A stretch of DNA of 64,000 nt, from assembly GCA_014529675.2 (NCBI GenBank), contig CP076040.1, positions 4,553,501 to 4,617,500 of the forward strand, written 5' to 3'. Under the pieces are notes generated by a model. It was given only the letters and a program-made list of their open reading frames with translations. It ran no database searches and was not told the origin of the DNA. Within the stretch, counting starts at the first letter, position 1, and every line of letters begins with the position of its first letter. The DNA is from Opitutia bacterium ISCC 52. GTDB taxonomy: Bacteria > Verrucomicrobiota > Verrucomicrobiia > Opitutales > UBA2995. Positions 6,755 through 15,253 of this stretch are shown here, one piece after another. The translations under genes were made by a program, and so were the position numbers.

Positions 6755-9351
6755 GCCGATCCGATGCAGGTCCCGGTTGGAAGTGGGTGACTCTAATGGC
6801 TTGGCGGGACAGCCGGCGAAGTCGAGTGAAGCTGGTTCTCTTCGTGCTTTCTATTGTGTTTGGATTGGCGGCCTTGGTTGCTATTCGCGGATTCCGGACC
6901 AATGTGGAAGATGCCATCCAGAGCCAGTCGAAGGAGCTGCTTGGAGCGGATGTGGAGTTCAACTCCCGCAGTCCGTTCTCGGAGGAAATTGAAAATTTCA
7001 TCGACGGACTGGGTGGTGAAAGGACCGATGAGATGCGTCTGGCCACCATGGGGCTCTTTGAATCGAACGGCGGTTCGCGTTTGGTTTCCATGCGGGCATT
7101 TGAGGATAGCTTTCCCTATTATGGTATTCCCGAAACCAGGCCGGAAGTATCGATGGAGCAATTTCATGCCGAGCGTTATGTGCTGTTGGAGGAAAGCCTC
7201 TATCATCAATTTGAAGTGTCGGTTGGTGATCAAGTAAAGCTTGGCCAAATCCATTTCGAGGTGTTGGGAATCATGGATCGGATTCCAGGTGAGTCCAAAC
7301 TGACCGGCTGGGTAGCCCCTCGAGTTTATATTTCTAAAAACCATTTGGAGAGCACGGGTCTGATGCAGTTTGGCAGTCGGGTGTCCTATCGCTCTTACCT
7401 CAAGCTGGAAAACAGTGACACCATCGATGAAGAGCTGGAAACCCAACGCCGTTTCTTTCGTGAAAATCGGGTCGGGGTGGATACGGTGGAGGAAGAGCAA
7501 CGGGAGTTAATCAATTCATTTCAACAGGTTACCGACCTGCTCAATCTGATAGGGTTTATGGCGCTCATTCTGGGTGGTGTCGGAGTGACCAGTGCCGTTC
7601 ATGTTTACCTGAGTGGCAAAATGGACACCATCGCCATTCTTCGTTGTCTGGGGACCAAGTCCTCACTCGGAATATCCATTTTTCTGGTACAGGTCTCGGG
7701 CTTGGGACTGATCGCATCCTTTATCGGATCCTTATTCGGCACGGCTATTCAATTTGTTATACCTGTCTTTGTTGCTGATTACCTGCCGTTCGAACTAGAG
7801 GCGCGGTTCTCAATTCTCGATTTCGGGATCGGGCTGTTTTTCGGCTGGCTGGTTTGCTTCCTGTTTACCCTCCTGCCTCTGGTTCCTTTGAGAAAGATAT
7901 CACCTTTGCGAGTCCTGCGAACCGGGGTGGAAAACCCTGGTGCGATGAAAAAGGACCCGTGGGTTTATCTCATTGTTGCTACCCTGGCTCTCGCGCTGTT
8001 CGGATTTGGCTTCGCCCAAACGGATAGCCTGAAAGTGAATCTCGGGTTTTCAGGGGGACTGCTCGTGGTATTGGGTCTGCTGAGTCTGATTGCCTGGTTG
8101 TTTCTTAAAGCAATTAAGAAACTTGTGTCCAAAGGCCTTCCATTTGCTTGGCGTTATGGCATCGCCAATCTTTACCGGCCCAACAATCGCTCAGTTCTCA
8201 TGCTGGTGGCGCTGGGTCTTGGATTCATCATTGTCCTTTCCCTCTTTCTGACCAAGGAAGCGATACTCAAGCAGATCATTGTCGATCGTGGAGGCAATAG
8301 TTCCAATATGATCCTATTCGATATTCAGCCGCATCAGCTTGCCGATGTTGAGACGGTACTGGAGGAGAATAATCTGCCTATTGTCGAGGCGGCTCCCTTG
8401 ATAAACATGCGGATTTCTGAACTCAACGGCAGACCCGTTCGCGAATTTATGCGTCGAGGGCCTGGTCGTGAAGGAGGGGGACGTGACCGAGAGCGGCGGG
8501 GTGAAGATGAGGGACCTGGAGGTTGGGCCTTGCGAAGAGAGTATCGCTCAACCTATCGAGATCACCTTACCGAGACCGAGACATTGATCGAAGGAACGTT
8601 TATTGCGGAAGCCTCCATCGAAGATGAACCGATCCCGGTCTCCATTGAAGAAGGTCTTACCGAAGATTTGGGCGTGAGTCTGGGGGATCGCCTGGTATTC
8701 GATATTCAGGGTCTGGCTTTGGAAGTGGAAATAGCCAGTATTCGCAAAGTCGATTGGAACCAGGTCAGGGCAAACTTCTTTTTCGTTTTTCCAAAAGGTG
8801 TATTGGACGATGCTCCTGGTATTTTTATGGTGGCCACGCGAACGCCGGATGCTGTGACAACGGGAAAAGTCCAAGCTGAACTCATGGATATTCATCCGAA
8901 TGTTTCTTCCATAGACCTGAGGTCCATCCTTTCGACAATCGATGACATTCTGGGAAAGATTACCTGGGTCGTTCAATTCATGGCCTTGTTTACGATTTTG
9001 GCCGGACTGATGGTCATGGCCGGAACTATCATAACCAGTCGTTACCAACGGATACGTGAAAGTGTGCTGCTTCGGACACTGGGTGCCGGATCAAAAACCA
9101 TTAAAGGCATTCTTTTTATCGAATTTGCTGCCGTTGGATTTCTTGCCTCCTTGGTGGGAGGTTTTGTTTCCATTGTTGCGACCTGGTCCTTGATGAAGTT
9201 TCTTTTCAAGCTTCCCTTAGTAGTTGCTTGGGATGCCGTGGGAATTGGAATGGTGACAATGATGGTTCTGACCACGGTGACCGGTTTATTGAATAGCCGT
9301 GGAATTACGAAACAGCCGCCGCTTGAGATATTGAGGGACGAGTCGTCCTAG
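6751..9351 (+). CDS. ybbP: ABC exporter permease, YbbP type (FtsX family)
   Basis: An 866-residue inner-membrane permease with two FtsX-type membrane units. The N-terminal helix lies at ~28-48, followed by a large periplasmic domain, a helix bundle at ~255-400, two more helices at ~410-450, a further helix at ~485-505, a second periplasmic domain, and a C-terminal three-helix bundle at ~735-850. This two-unit, ~800-residue layout is that of E. coli YbbP. The second periplasmic domain contains an unusual Arg/Gly/Glu-rich stretch at about residues 565-592. It is coupled to the ATPase gene just upstream. The family moves hydrophobic cargo or lipoproteins; the substrate here is unknown. Confidence 0.9.
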   Translation: MSRSDAGPGWKWVTLMAWRDSRRSRVKLVLFVLSIVFGLAALVAIRGFRTNVEDAIQSQSKELLGADVEFNSRSPFSEEIENFIDGLGGERTDEMRLATMGLFESNGGSRLVSMRAFEDSFPYYGIPETRPEVSMEQFHAERYVLLEESLYHQFEVSVGDQVKLGQIHFEVLGIMDRIPGESKLTGWVAPRVYISKNHLESTGLMQFGSRVSYRSYLKLENSDTIDEELETQRRFFRENRVGVDTVEEEQRELINSFQQVTDLLNLIGFMALILGGVGVTSAVHVYLSGKMDTIAILRCLGTKSSLGISIFLVQVSGLGLIASFIGSLFGTAIQFVIPVFVADYLPFELEARFSILDFGIGLFFGWLVCFLFTLLPLVPLRKISPLRVLRTGVENPGAMKKDPWVYLIVATLALALFGFGFAQTDSLKVNLGFSGGLLVVLGLLSLIAWLFLKAIKKLVSKGLPFAWRYGIANLYRPNNRSVLMLVALGLGFIIVLSLFLTKEAILKQIIVDRGGNSSNMILFDIQPHQLADVETVLEENNLPIVEAAPLINMRISELNGRPVREFMRRGPGREGGGRDRERRGEDEGPGGWALRREYRSTYRDHLTETETLIEGTFIAEASIEDEPIPVSIEEGLTEDLGVSLGDRLVFDIQGLALEVEIASIRKVDWNQVRANFFFVFPKGVLDDAPGIFMVATRTPDAVTTGKVQAELMDIHPNVSSIDLRSILSTIDDILGKITWVVQFMALFTILAGLMVMAGTIITSRYQRIRESVLLRTLGAGSKTIKGILFIEFAAVGFLASLVGGFVSIVATWSLMKFLFKLPLVVAWDAVGIGMVTMMVLTTVTGLLNSRGITKQPPLEILRDESS

Positions 9352-9376
9352 TTTTCATTGGTTACCGTTCAGACGC

Positions 9377-9460
9377 ACCGCTCGCTCGGCGATCGAGCCC
9401 TCCACAAATACATTAAATCCGCCGAGAAAAGGTAGGGCGACCTCGCCGTTGCGAATGCGG
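9377..9460. repeat. Possible interspersed GC-rich repeat remnant
   Basis: The 237-base gap between the ybbP stop and the aldose-epimerase-like stop holds no gene. It contains two GC-rich, partly palindromic blocks, 9377-9404 (GCTCG...CGAGC core) and 9431-9460 (GGCGACCTCGCC core). They differ in composition from the surrounding sequence and look like degenerate intergenic repeat elements of the REP kind. No second copy exists in this window, so the repeat status is a guess. Confidence 0.3.
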
Positions 9461-9588
9461 TTTTAAGAGGTAGAGTTCAGAGGAGCAAAGCGACGACAAG
9501 ACCGGGCTGCGCAGCAGAACCGGAACAAGAGGAAGTTTCCTTCACTGCGCCTAATGATAACTGACCACCGATTACTTCTACACTCTCG

Positions 9589-10515
9589 CTACTCCTCCAA
9601 CGTCACCTTCACTTTAAAACTGTCGGTCTCCCCCGGCTCCACCCAATGGAGGCCTTTCTTGTGTTCTGGGCTGTTGGGTGGGCCCATCCAGGGCTCGACA
9701 CAATAGAAGGGGCTGTCGTCGAACTCAGTCCAGGTAACCACAGTGGCTCCTGGAAGCGGACGAACAGCATCGGAGACGATGACGGTGACATCTTCCTCTC
9801 CGTTTTTCAGACCAAACTTTACCTTATTGTTTTTGAGGCGAAAATGAATGCGGTCCACTAGCTCCGGATCGTCCATGGAAACTTCGCCTCCTTTGAAATC
9901 GGCAGAAACGAGCGCACCATCTGCGGCGTGATAGACCGATTTGCAACCGGGCATGAGGGTTCGGTAGTGCTTGCGGCTATAGCCTTCTTGCCAGGGAATG
10001 GTGAAGTAAAAGTGGTGGCCGGCGCTCCAGGGGATTTTCTCACTCCCTAGATTGCTCAAGAGAAACTCAACCTCCACCGAGAGCATAGAAAACTGGTACC
10101 TAACCAAGAACTCATAGTCGAAAGGGTAGGCCAGGGCATCTTCCTCAACGGGTACAAGCTTCAAAGTGATGGATGAGTCGTCCTGCGCTTGAATCTCGAA
10201 GTGACCATCCCTGGCAAACCCATGCTTGGGCATGGGAAGTACTTCGCCGCTGGGAGATTTCCAGTTTTCAATTTTACCTTTGTGGAAGGTGCGGGCTGAA
10301 AATGGAAATAAAATAGGATTCCCTCCGCGAATGGACGCCAGGTTTTGAAAATCTACCCCTTCAGGCCAATGGATGACCGACCTCGTTTGATTTCCAGATA
10401 GCTTAAGTTCCCAATCCATTAACCGGGCTCCACGCTGGGGCAGCATCCGAAAGGTGGAGGGCCCTAAACTCCATTTGAATATTTCCTGATCTTGGAGGTT
10501 TTCTCTAGTTAACAT
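9589..10515 (-). CDS. Aldose 1-epimerase-like protein
   Basis: A 308-residue protein of the galactose mutarotase-like fold. Recognisable family features are the substrate loop GGNPILFPFSAR (about residues 63-74), KHGFARDGHF (about 96-105) with the conserved His-Gly-Phe-Ala-Arg, SAGHHFYFTIP in the middle with the catalytic His region, and WMGPPNSP near the C-terminus. It probably interconverts anomers of a hexose or hexose phosphate; the SAGHHFYFTIP pattern resembles the YeaD/LacX-type branch. No sugar operon surrounds it, so the substrate is open. It is divergent from the NfeD operon with a ~100-base shared promoter region. Confidence 0.85.
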   Translation of the reverse strand: MLTRENLQDQEIFKWSLGPSTFRMLPQRGARLMDWELKLSGNQTRSVIHWPEGVDFQNLASIRGGNPILFPFSARTFHKGKIENWKSPSGEVLPMPKHGFARDGHFEIQAQDDSSITLKLVPVEEDALAYPFDYEFLVRYQFSMLSVEVEFLLSNLGSEKIPWSAGHHFYFTIPWQEGYSRKHYRTLMPGCKSVYHAADGALVSADFKGGEVSMDDPELVDRIHFRLKNNKVKFGLKNGEEDVTVIVSDAVRPLPGATVVTWTEFDDSPFYCVEPWMGPPNSPEHKKGLHWVEPGETDSFKVKVTLEE

Positions 10516-10617
10516 GATTCAAAACTTAGCACGGTTTACAAAACTGCCAGCACTTTCGATTAATCGTCGAAGCTTACTTGCTTTTGCCGTCTTCCCTTCC
10601 ATGATTATTTTTTGGCT

Positions 10618-12165
10618 ATGAGCCGATTCATTTACCTCATCATTTTCTGCCTCACTACGGCAATGCTTTCTACGTCAGCATTTGCCCAAGAAGGGGATTC
10701 CAATTCTGAGTCGAAATCAGAATATGTAGAATTCTCCGGGATCAATATGTCCGGGCTTTCGAAAGAGGAACTGATTCCTGCATTGGAAGGCATCGAGTTA
10801 CCCGAAGAGGGGCCGCTCAAAGTGGCTGTCATTCCTGTCAAAACCGATATTGGCAATCCCGTCCTCTATATATTGCGACGATCTATCAAGGATGCCATGA
10901 CTGCTGAAGCGGATGTTGTGGTGCTCGATATGGATACGCCCGGCGGCCGTCTGGATATTACTCTGGAGATTATGGAAGTGCTCAACGAGTTTCCGGGAAT
11001 CACGGTGACCTACATCAACGATGAAGCGATCTCGGCCGGAGCCATTATCTCTTCGGTAACCGATTATATATATTTCGCCCCTCTTGGGATTATGGGTGCC
11101 GCCGCCGCCGTTTCTTCTTCCGGTCAGGAAATTCCTGATACTATGCAGGCCAAAATCAAGAGCTACCTGGATGCACGCATCGAGTCTTACGCTCAGGATA
11201 AAAAGCTCAGGAACAACGTCATCAAAGCGATGATGGATAAAGAATTTGAATTCGTTGAAGATAATGTGCTGATCAGCCCCAAAGGGGAGCTCTTGGGATT
11301 AACCGCATCCAAAGCGGTAGTGAAGTTTGGAGATCCACCTCAACCATTAGTTGCAGATGGAATCGCTGAATCCATTGATGAGATTTTTCAATACGGATTC
11401 GGCACTGAAGAAGTAGATATCACCAGGTATGAGCCTTCGTGGTCAGAAGAGTTTGCTTCCGTGATCGATTTTCTAACCCCCGTTCTCTACGGACTCGGCA
11501 TCGTTATGCTGGTTGTGGAATTAAAGACGCCAGCTTTTGGCCTGCTCGGTTTGTTAGGCATTGGATTGATCGTGATAGCTGTCTTTGGACACACCGTGGC
11601 CGGACTCGCTGGCTTCGAAGCCATTCTTTTATTGGTTGGTGGTGTTGTGCTACTGGCCATAGAAGTCTTTGTCCTGCCGGGTACCTTCATTTTTGGAATC
11701 TCAGGAGTACTGTGTATTCTCGGAGCCATGGTTTGGTCTATGGCCGATGTGTGGCCGGTTGTTCCTCAGCCCGGAGAAAGCCCTATCGATTGGAAGCTGA
11801 ATACAGATTCTTTATCCAAGGGGGTAGGCGATGTAGCGATTGGAATGCTTATTGCAGTTGCTGGAGTATGGGCCGTTTGGCGCTTCCTTCCCAAATCGCC
11901 CTTCTATAAAAGCTTAGTTCACCAGGGCCAATCCGGAGATCCCAGTACGATTGTATCCGGTGGAGGTCGTTATGTTGAGGAAAAGTCATTGCCGGATATC
12001 GGTTCAGAAGGAGTTGTTGTCACAAATCTTCATCCACTTGGCATGGTCGAGGTTGATGGAAACCGTTACGAAGCGACTACCTCGGTTGGAGATTTAGCCA
12101 GAGGGGAGAAAATTATCGTTGTGGGGTATAAGAGCTACTCACTGCTCGTAGACAGGAAAGCCTAA
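10618..12165 (+). CDS. NfeD1b-type membrane serine protease
   Basis: A 515-residue protein with a Sec signal peptide (AFA|Q cleavage near residue 23). It has a ClpP/SppA-class protease domain at ~65-270, containing DMDTPGGRLD and the nucleophile Ser in NDEAISAGAIISS, with a Lys further on (MQAKIKS) as the likely general base. Four to five membrane helices follow at ~290-440, and a soluble OB-fold NfeD domain at ~445-515. This is the architecture of archaeal PH1510/STOPP-type proteases that cleave stomatin partners, and a flotillin-like gene follows two genes later. I chose ATG 10618; a TTG two codons upstream is also in frame. Confidence 0.9.
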   Translation: MSRFIYLIIFCLTTAMLSTSAFAQEGDSNSESKSEYVEFSGINMSGLSKEELIPALEGIELPEEGPLKVAVIPVKTDIGNPVLYILRRSIKDAMTAEADVVVLDMDTPGGRLDITLEIMEVLNEFPGITVTYINDEAISAGAIISSVTDYIYFAPLGIMGAAAAVSSSGQEIPDTMQAKIKSYLDARIESYAQDKKLRNNVIKAMMDKEFEFVEDNVLISPKGELLGLTASKAVVKFGDPPQPLVADGIAESIDEIFQYGFGTEEVDITRYEPSWSEEFASVIDFLTPVLYGLGIVMLVVELKTPAFGLLGLLGIGLIVIAVFGHTVAGLAGFEAILLLVGGVVLLAIEVFVLPGTFIFGISGVLCILGAMVWSMADVWPVVPQPGESPIDWKLNTDSLSKGVGDVAIGMLIAVAGVWAVWRFLPKSPFYKSLVHQGQSGDPSTIVSGGGRYVEEKSLPDIGSEGVVVTNLHPLGMVEVDGNRYEATTSVGDLARGEKIIVVGYKSYSLLVDRKA

Positions 12166-12170
12166 GCAAG

Positions 12171-12635
12171 ATGACCACAATTATAGTAACTTTAATCATC
12201 GTATCCTTCATTTTATTCTTTATGGAGGTCTTCGCACCTGGAGGTGTATTAGGTTTTTTTGGCGCCTGTGCTCTTATTGCGGCTGCCGTTTTGGCCTACG
12301 ATACGATGGGTCTCTTCGGGTCTATCTCCATTTTAGTAGGCGGAACTTTGGCGGCTATTGCGCTATTTTTTATACAGATCAAGTTGCTCGCGAAGTCCAG
12401 GTTCGGAAGGACCATCCAGCACAAGGACCAACAACGAGCACAGACATCCCCTGTTGGGCGAAATAATCTAATAGGCAAAACCGGTATCGCATTGACCACA
12501 ATGGCGCCTTCGGGAAGAGTAAAGATTGCCAACGAAACATTTGAAGCCGCTTCGAATAGTGGTTTAATTGATAAAAATGCCACGGTTGAAGTGGTAAGGT
12601 CGGAACACTTAAAATTAATCGTTAGAGAAATATGA
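12171..12635 (+). CDS. Short NfeD-like membrane protein
   Basis: A 154-residue protein with two to three membrane helices in the first ~70 residues and a C-terminal OB-fold NfeD domain (~90-154, with [20 protein letters not shown], the typical entry strand pattern). It begins five bases after the NfeD protease and overlaps the floA start by four bases. NfeD proteins are thought to work with stomatin/flotillin partners at membranes, and this arrangement supports such a complex. Confidence 0.85.
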   Translation: MTTIIVTLIIVSFILFFMEVFAPGGVLGFFGACALIAAAVLAYDTMGLFGSISILVGGTLAAIALFFIQIKLLAKSRFGRTIQHKDQQRAQTSPVGRNNLIGKTGIALTTMAPSGRVKIANETFEAASNSGLIDKNATVEVVRSEHLKLIVREI

Positions 12636-13669
12636 TACCTGTAATTGGAGCCACCACGACAGTACTATCGATCGTCGCGATCATCGTAGTACTCGGAATC
12701 TTTTTCATCATCCTTTCGTTTTTCAGCGTATGGATGAAGGCGTACTCTTCTGGAGCGCCTGTAAGCATGATGAATCTCATCACTATGCGCTTTTTTAGAA
12801 AGCTGCCGTATAGCTTGATAGTGGAGGCACGAATTACTGCCGTAAAGGCAGGTATCGACCTCCCAATTGAACACCTGGAGACCCACTACATGGCTGGTGG
12901 TGATATCATGCAAACCACCTTGGCCTTGATTAATGCCCAAAAGGCCGGCCTGCCTCTTGATTGGGATCAGGCGACCGTGATTGACTTAGCCACCAAAGGA
13001 ACTGAGAAGTCTGTGGTCGCGGCTGTTAGAACCTCCATCAATCCGATTGTTATCGATTGCCCGGCTTCTAATTCAGGGAAAGTCACCATTGATGGGGTTG
13101 CCAAAGACGGTATCCAAGTAAAGGCACGCGCTCGAGTAACCGTTCGCAGTAACCTTGAACGTTACGTGGGTAGTGCTCAGGAAGAAACGATTATAGCTCG
13201 TGTAGGGGAGGGTATTGTAACTACCATTGGTTCAGCTGAATCGTACAAATACGTTTTGGAGAATCCGGATTCCATTTCTAAAAACGTATTGAATCGTGGT
13301 CTCGACGTTGGAACGGCTTTCGAAATTATTTCAATCGATATCGCCGATATCGACATTGGTGAGAACATAGGTGCCCATCTGCAAGAGGCCCAAGCTGAAG
13401 CGAATAAGAAAATCGCCCAAGCGCAGGCTGAAATCCGGCGTGCTGCTGCGGTTGCGCAGGAGCAAGAGATGAAGGCCAAGGTTGAAGAAATGAATGCGAA
13501 ACTGGTAGAAGCTCAGTCTCAAGTGCCCATGGCCATCGCCGAAGCATTCCGCGCTGGCAATCTTGGAATCATGGATTACTACCGCCTTGAGAACATTCAG
13601 TCCGATACTTCCATGAGAAAGTCGATTTCTGATACTGACTCCGACGGACCCACACCTCCAACCAGTTAA
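12632..13669 (+). CDS. floA: Flotillin-like protein FloA
   Basis: A 345-residue protein of the bacterial FloA (YqfA/UPF0365) family. One N-terminal membrane segment (~10-34) is followed by a SPFH/PHB-like domain ([20 protein letters not shown] and the region around [19 protein letters not shown]). A C-terminal Ala/Glu/Gln-rich coiled coil follows (~250-310, [20 protein letters not shown]). FloA scaffolds membrane microdomains in Bacillus. The gene overlaps the short nfeD gene upstream (ATGA), and the pair nfeD-floA is a conserved operon. Length is close to the family norm of ~330. Confidence 0.93.
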   Translation: MIPVIGATTTVLSIVAIIVVLGIFFIILSFFSVWMKAYSSGAPVSMMNLITMRFFRKLPYSLIVEARITAVKAGIDLPIEHLETHYMAGGDIMQTTLALINAQKAGLPLDWDQATVIDLATKGTEKSVVAAVRTSINPIVIDCPASNSGKVTIDGVAKDGIQVKARARVTVRSNLERYVGSAQEETIIARVGEGIVTTIGSAESYKYVLENPDSISKNVLNRGLDVGTAFEIISIDIADIDIGENIGAHLQEAQAEANKKIAQAQAEIRRAAAVAQEQEMKAKVEEMNAKLVEAQSQVPMAIAEAFRAGNLGIMDYYRLENIQSDTSMRKSISDTDSDGPTPPTS

Positions 13670-13684
13670 TCATTAGTTTTTCCA

Positions 13685-14275
13685 ATGGATTGGGTTCTAA
13701 ACAATCTGGAGAATGTAATCATTCCCATCATCATCATGGTTCTGTATGGCCTAGGTAGTGCCAAACAGAAGAAGGATGGGAAGAATGCTCCTGTGGAACA
13801 GCCTTCCGAGGCGGATCCAGATGAAGCAAGACGCGTTCGAGAGATTCAGGAAGAGATCCGTCGCAAAATTGCCGAGCGAACCGGTCGGGTTCCCCCGCCG
13901 GTTCCGGCTCCAGCTCGAGTACCGCAAACCAGTAAGCCTGCGCCGCAAACTCAAAAGTTTCCAACACCTTCACGCACTCCCACGCCTCCACCTGCACCTG
14001 TCCCGGTTCAACCAACGCGTTCTTACCAGGATGAACTTCAGGCCAAATTGCGTCAGATTAAAGAGCTGGAAGAACAGACCGTCACCAAGGTCGATACTTT
14101 ATCCGCTTACTCTCAAGTCAAACCGAGCCTAAAGGTCGCACGGGGTGAGTTACGGTCTCAATTGTATGCCGATCTTGCTCACCCTGTAGGACAGAAGAAA
14201 GCCATACTCGTGGGTGAAATTCTAGGACCTCCAATTGGAATAAAAGGACCGGCAGGTTGGAAAGCTAACGTGTAG
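13685..14275 (+). CDS. Unknown protein ending the NfeD/FloA operon
   Basis: A 196-residue protein I do not recognise. It has one N-terminal membrane segment (~8-25), a charged helix (DEARRVREIQEEIRRKIAE), a Pro-rich linker (~70-110), a short predicted coiled coil (~112-130), and a compact C-terminus with VGQKKAILVGEILGPPIGIK. The layout suggests a membrane-anchored adaptor with a long extended arm. It starts 15 bases after floA and is the last gene before a convergent gene, so it is probably part of the nfeD-nfeD-floA operon and works with it. Confidence 0.75.
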   Translation: MDWVLNNLENVIIPIIIMVLYGLGSAKQKKDGKNAPVEQPSEADPDEARRVREIQEEIRRKIAERTGRVPPPVPAPARVPQTSKPAPQTQKFPTPSRTPTPPPAPVPVQPTRSYQDELQAKLRQIKELEEQTVTKVDTLSAYSQVKPSLKVARGELRSQLYADLAHPVGQKKAILVGEILGPPIGIKGPAGWKANV

Positions 14276-14281
14276 CAGAAA

Positions 14282-15118
14282 TCAGGGTATAGTGATTCGG
14301 CCAAGCCCGTCAGTTCCAGGGCTGTAGGTTTGCCCACCTTTGGTGTAGCTTAAATTGCGACCTTCGCTGAATGCTATTGTGACGGGACCATTCTTGCGGA
14401 TCTCTATCTCTTCACCTGCTGCCATGGGATCACTGAAAAGACGATTGTTACTCGCTTTTTCGATAACCAGTACGTTCACGTCACCTGATGCGATCAGCTT
14501 AATTACCTCTTCAGCTGACTCCAAAATTTGAGCACCAGATGAGTTGATAACGGGTGCTTCTACTAATTCAGGATTAATTTCGGGGCTTTCCTTATTAATG
14601 ACGTTCCACACCACGTAGACCAAAAGTATAAATACCGCGAATACCGCGGCTACGGCAAAACCGAGTTTCCAATAGAGTGAATAATCAACCTCAGGGTCTG
14701 CATCATTGCTGACCAAGCCAGAAGTTCCTGTTTCTGGTCCGCCCTGAGAGAAAGAACCAAGAGGAGCGAGGTTTTCGGATTGTTGGGCTTCCATTGAAGC
14801 TGGCTCTTCTTTATCCGGAGCTTGATCTGGCATATCCAGTCGGCCTAGCAATTCACCGCGATCTCGCTTCGAGATTTTGCTCCTGCCGAGCTTAAAAGAG
14901 TTATAATCGGTAACAATCTTAGCTGGATCAATATGTAGAAATTTTGAGTAATTACTCAAAAATCCGCGCGTATAGATGTCCGGAATACCGATATCGAATT
15001 TGTCTTTTTCGAAGCAATCAAGGAAGTCACCGCGTATTTTGGTAGCGTCAGCTGCCTCGCGTATGGAAATACCCTTTTTTTTCCGGGCTTCTTCTAATCT
15101 TTCCCCAATGGATTGCAT
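14282..15118 (-). CDS. RodZ-like helix-turn-helix membrane protein
   Basis: A 278-residue protein when started at ATG 15118, which puts the HTH at the very N-terminus; the frame is open upstream to 15235 without similarity. Residues 1-70 form a RodZ-type HTH_25 domain (LEEARKKKGISIREAADATK, then RGFLSNYSKFL). A linker of low complexity is followed by one membrane helix (~151-173) and a periplasmic DUF4115-like beta domain at the C-terminus. RodZ links MreB to the cell wall elongation machinery; other family members act as regulators, so the function is inferred from architecture. It is 135 bases downstream of an ftsK start on the same strand order, convergent with the FloA operon. Confidence 0.8.
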   Translation of the reverse strand: MQSIGERLEEARKKKGISIREAADATKIRGDFLDCFEKDKFDIGIPDIYTRGFLSNYSKFLHIDPAKIVTDYNSFKLGRSKISKRDRGELLGRLDMPDQAPDKEEPASMEAQQSENLAPLGSFSQGGPETGTSGLVSNDADPEVDYSLYWKLGFAVAAVFAVFILLVYVVWNVINKESPEINPELVEAPVINSSGAQILESAEEVIKLIASGDVNVLVIEKASNNRLFSDPMAAGEEIEIRKNGPVTIAFSEGRNLSYTKGGQTYSPGTDGLGRITIP

Positions 15119-15253
15119 AATTGTTTGGTTTAGGGAGACCGTCCGGAAAAAGCAAAGAAAATGATTATCACTCTGTTCAAACGATGAAAATAGTTTGGCT
15201 TTACCGACTTTGGTTAGGAACTTTCCTTCTCTCAACTGGTAAAGCGCTAAGCT

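Noticed and set aside
6543-7091. 182-codon minus-strand frame opposite ybbA/ybbP
   Set aside because: Spurious antisense frame over two well-supported genes.
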